Assembly: GCA_963792445.1 (NCBI GenBank)
Contig: CAWBWO010000019.1
Location: forward strand, 6,942 to 70,941
Source: Rummeliibacillus sp963792445
GTDB lineage: Bacteria; Bacillota; Bacilli; Bacillales_A; Planococcaceae
Direction of reading: 5' to 3'
Length of the DNA stretch: 64,000 bases
The notes under the pieces: model-generated
Database searches by the model: none
What the model was told of the DNA's origin: nothing
Seen by the model: the letters and a program-made list of their open reading frames with translations, nothing else
Position numbers and translations under genes: made by a program
Shown: in pieces, positions 61,512 to 64,000 of the stretch
How the letters are laid out: every line of letters begins with the position of its first letter
How positions within the stretch are numbered: position 1 is the stretch's first letter

Positions 61512-63512
61512 TTATAACAATTCATTAATAATTTTTCGATAATACTTCGTCGTAAGTAGTGCAAAGATTGAATACAAAAGAATATAGATTCCCATTGTAA
61601 TAAGGAGCGGGACAACTAATTCGGTTCCAAATAACATCCAACCCGATTTCACCGCAAAATAACTATGGCATATGCCTATTAATAATGGTAAACCAAAGCT
61701 AAATAATTGTTTCCGATGAATTCCCATCATGATATCATCTGTTGAAAAGCCTATTTTGAGTAAAGTCATAAATGATCCGCGTTCTTCCTCTGCTTCTGTC
61801 ATTTGCTTAAAGTATAGAATACTTCCTGTTGCAAATAAGAAAGCCATTCCTAAAAAGCCTGTGATGAAAATTAATAAACCAACGCTTTCTAGTGATTGTC
61901 TATAGTCCTCTTGTTTTGCATTAAATTGGTGAATTTCAGTAGCACCATTCTTTAAATTTACTTTATAAGTACCGTTATTTGTCGTTTCTTTATAGATTGA
62001 AATTGCATTTTCCATTTGTTGCTCATTTTTGATCGTATAGCCAGTGTAAGAAGTCCATAAAGTGCTCTTTTGAATTGATTTATTATTTTGAAGTTGCTTA
62101 AATAATTCATCTTGAATAATGATAGCTGGAAATGCAAAAGTAATTTGTGAAGGAATACTAGATTGTTTTCCGATAGCTGCTAATGTAAGTTCTTGTTTAG
62201 AATCATCTATATAAAGAATCATTTTCTTCCCTACTTCTAATGGGATAATTTTTTGCATGATATCGCTATACCCTGACATTATCGCTTCATTTCTTTTGAG
62301 ATGGAGATTTGGAAAAAGTTGTTTGGCATCACTTTCTTTTATGACGATATTACCCATATCCATATCTTTTTGATCATTTGATTTATCTTTTAACAATGGC
62401 CTTATATCTATTTGTACATTCAAAAGATCATAATGATCTGTTTTATAATCGATATTTTCTTTTTGTAATGCTTTTTCAAAAGATTTTCCTTCATTATTAA
62501 GTACAGACATATCGTAAGGAGCATATTGGTCTATTTGTGCACCTAGCAGAATAATAGGATATATAAGATAAAGATAAAATTGCGAGTGCTAAAGCTGTTA
62601 ACGTAGTAATAATTGTTAGAGAAAGTGCATTGCTTTTCATACGATGCATAATTGGTGTAATGGAAAGTACATCATTTAACGATAAATGTCCATTACGAGA
62701 CATTCGAATTATATTCATGATCAATGCAATTGAATACCTAAATACTCAGAAAAGTCCCTAAAATAACACAGCCTAACACAGTACTCATCCTTATATATAA
62801 ATCCATAGTTGTAGAAGTTTGGTCCATTTCAAATAGAATGGTTGAAACATAGTAACCATAGACAATTAATCCAATACCTAACATACCGAAGAGTATTTGA
62901 AATGGATTCATCTTCTTCAATTTAAGTTCTGCTTTACTTGTTGCTTTAAATAAATCTAATAACTTGGTGCGATGAATAACCCACATCGTTTGGAGCAAAA
63001 CAACGATTAATAGTATGGCAAATACTGAAACTGTTTGAATCAGTGCTTCAATTGAAAAGTCAAGTGCTGCCTCTCTCTTCATATCAATTGCTTTTAAGAA
63101 AATTAATGCAAAGAATCTTGAAAAGAAAAATCCAATCAGGATCCTCAATTAGTGTTGCACCAAACCAAAGAATGATATTTTCAATCGTTAGCATATACGA
63201 AATTGTCGATTTCGGAATTCCAATCATTTGATACAATCCGATTTCTTTACTACGTCTTTTCAAAAATAATTGATTGGCGTAAAATACAAAGAAAAATACA
63301 ATGATTAATAATAAAATGGAACCAACTTGAAAGCCAGCAGCAGCTTTCATTCTTGAATGGGTTAGCTTAACAACCGCTTCATTATGCTGTAATGTAATAA
63401 AAGAAAAATATAAACCTGCGCTAAAAATAAGAGCAAAAAAGTATAAATAGTAATGTTTGATATTTTTTCGCATACTTCGAATAACGAGTGTACTAAGCTT
63501 CATATCCGTCAC
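61512..63512 (-). pseudogene. BceB-type ABC permease (FtsX family), three frameshifts
   Basis: About 665 residues if repaired, GTG 63512 or ATG 63503 start. Order: helix 1 (YYLYFFALIFSAGLYFSFIT), helices 2-4, a large extracytoplasmic domain (TDHYDLLNVQIDIRPLLKD and on), and three C-terminal helices with GFSTDDIMMGIHRKQL. This ten-helix layout is that of BceB/YtsD/YvcS bacitracin-type transporters. Breaks lie near 63143, 62737 and 62528, each compatible with one extra base. It overlaps the ATPase gene upstream. Confidence 0.8.
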
Positions 63513-64000
63513 CGCCTAGTACACCTTGCGTTTTCATAACTTCTTGGAAGAATTGAGTACGAGTTTTATCCCCTTTGTAAATTTGCGTATAAATCTGGCC
63601 ATCTTTTAAGAATAGGACACGGCTACAAAAACTTGCGGCTACTGGATCATGTGTAACCATCATAATTGTCACACGATTTACTTTGTTTAATGTTGCTTAA
63701 ATTTTCAAGTAATGCTGCGGCTGCTTTGGAATCAAGCGCACCTGTTGGCTCATCAGCAAAAACAATACTAGGCTTCATAATAAGTGCACGAGCTGCAGCT
63801 GTACGTTGCTTTTGTCCACCCGATATTTCATATGGATATTTGTTTAGGATTTCTTCAATACCTAATTGTTTCACGAGTTGAATGCATCTTGACTAGCACC
63901 TTGTTTATTGATTTTTCCAACTGCTAATGGTAAAAGAATATTTTCTTTTACCGTTAATGTATCGAGTAAATTATAGTCTTGAAAGATAAAACCCATTTCA
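63493..64000 (-). pseudogene. BceA-type ABC ATPase, cut by window end, frameshifted
   Basis: C-terminal ~170 codons of the ATPase partner. Q-loop EMGFIFQDYNLLDTLTV at the window edge, signature YEISGGQKQRTAAARAL, Walker B VFADEPTGALDSKAA and, in a shifted frame, TIMMVTHDPVAASF with the H-loop. One base is missing near 63877 and one is extra near 63685. Family: BceA/YtsC/YvcR of antimicrobial-peptide-sensing exporters. The regulator pair BceRS, if present, lies beyond the window. Confidence 0.8.

Overview
The window is AT-rich chromosomal DNA from an endospore-forming Bacillales bacterium. It most resembles Lysinibacillus, Solibacillus or another Planococcaceae/Caryophanaceae genus. The grounds are strong AGGAGG ribosome sites, several TTG starts, a CwlJ-type spore cortex hydrolase, a splB-like radical SAM gene, a CitA/DctS two-component system with DctB, a thioredoxin-type ArsC and a BceAB-type ABC transporter. 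No rRNA, tRNA, CRISPR array or phage region was seen.

Layout. 1-9.7 kb: a degenerate sigma-54-type regulator, then the + strand operon aliB-badI-aliA-badH (cyclohexanecarboxylate to pimeloyl-CoA). Facing it on the - strand is an operon of two paired acyl-CoA dehydrogenase subunits and a crotonase. 9.9-16.7 kb: a TPR protein, a broken TetR gene and a divergent catabolic operon (CoA ligase, MHS-family transporter, SDR, thiolase, OB-fold partner). 16.9-22.6 kb: an AlkD-like gene, an SsuBAC/NrtDAC-like ABC importer, an HxlR regulator, a DUF4242 protein and an acyl-CoA-dehydrogenase-fold flavoenzyme; the importer and the last two genes share a promoter-region motif. 22.8-25.3 kb: DoxX and a free-standing LAGLIDADG endonuclease with a duplicated RHH-like partner behind a promoter whose spacer is a LexA-type palindrome. 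25.7-30.8 kb: dctSR, dctB and dctA with a cre site. 30.9-33.6 kb: tandem palindromic repeats, YbjQ, two YusW-like lipoproteins and signal peptidase I. 33.8-41.3 kb: CoA ligase plus phosphotriesterase-like lactonase, GNAT, pgi and glcK. 41.6-47.9 kb: a quinoprotein dehydrogenase remnant, an ars operon (arsR-aqp-arsC-arsI-arsD-arsA-HesB-like) without ArsB or Acr3, and an aldo/keto reductase. 47.9-51.8 kb: an ABC/FtsX/TetR cassette that looks acquired. 52.4-56.7 kb: scattered genes among decayed genes and an IS110 left-end remnant. 56.7-64 kb: DNA repair genes (splB-like, ada, alkA), a quinone oxidoreductase, cwlJ and a BceAB-like transporter running off the end.

Two general points. First, an unusual number of otherwise intact genes are broken by one-base indels, several in short homopolymers. 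These may be base-calling errors, so 'pseudogene' entries of this kind should be read as 'frameshifted in this sequence'. Second, several non-coding structures stand out: two copies of a ~145-bp structured element resembling a TnpB/IscB omega-RNA, three tandem palindromic repeats with compensatory changes, an IS110 left end that may hold bridge-RNA sequence, and four copies of a GAAC-N4-GTTC palindrome.
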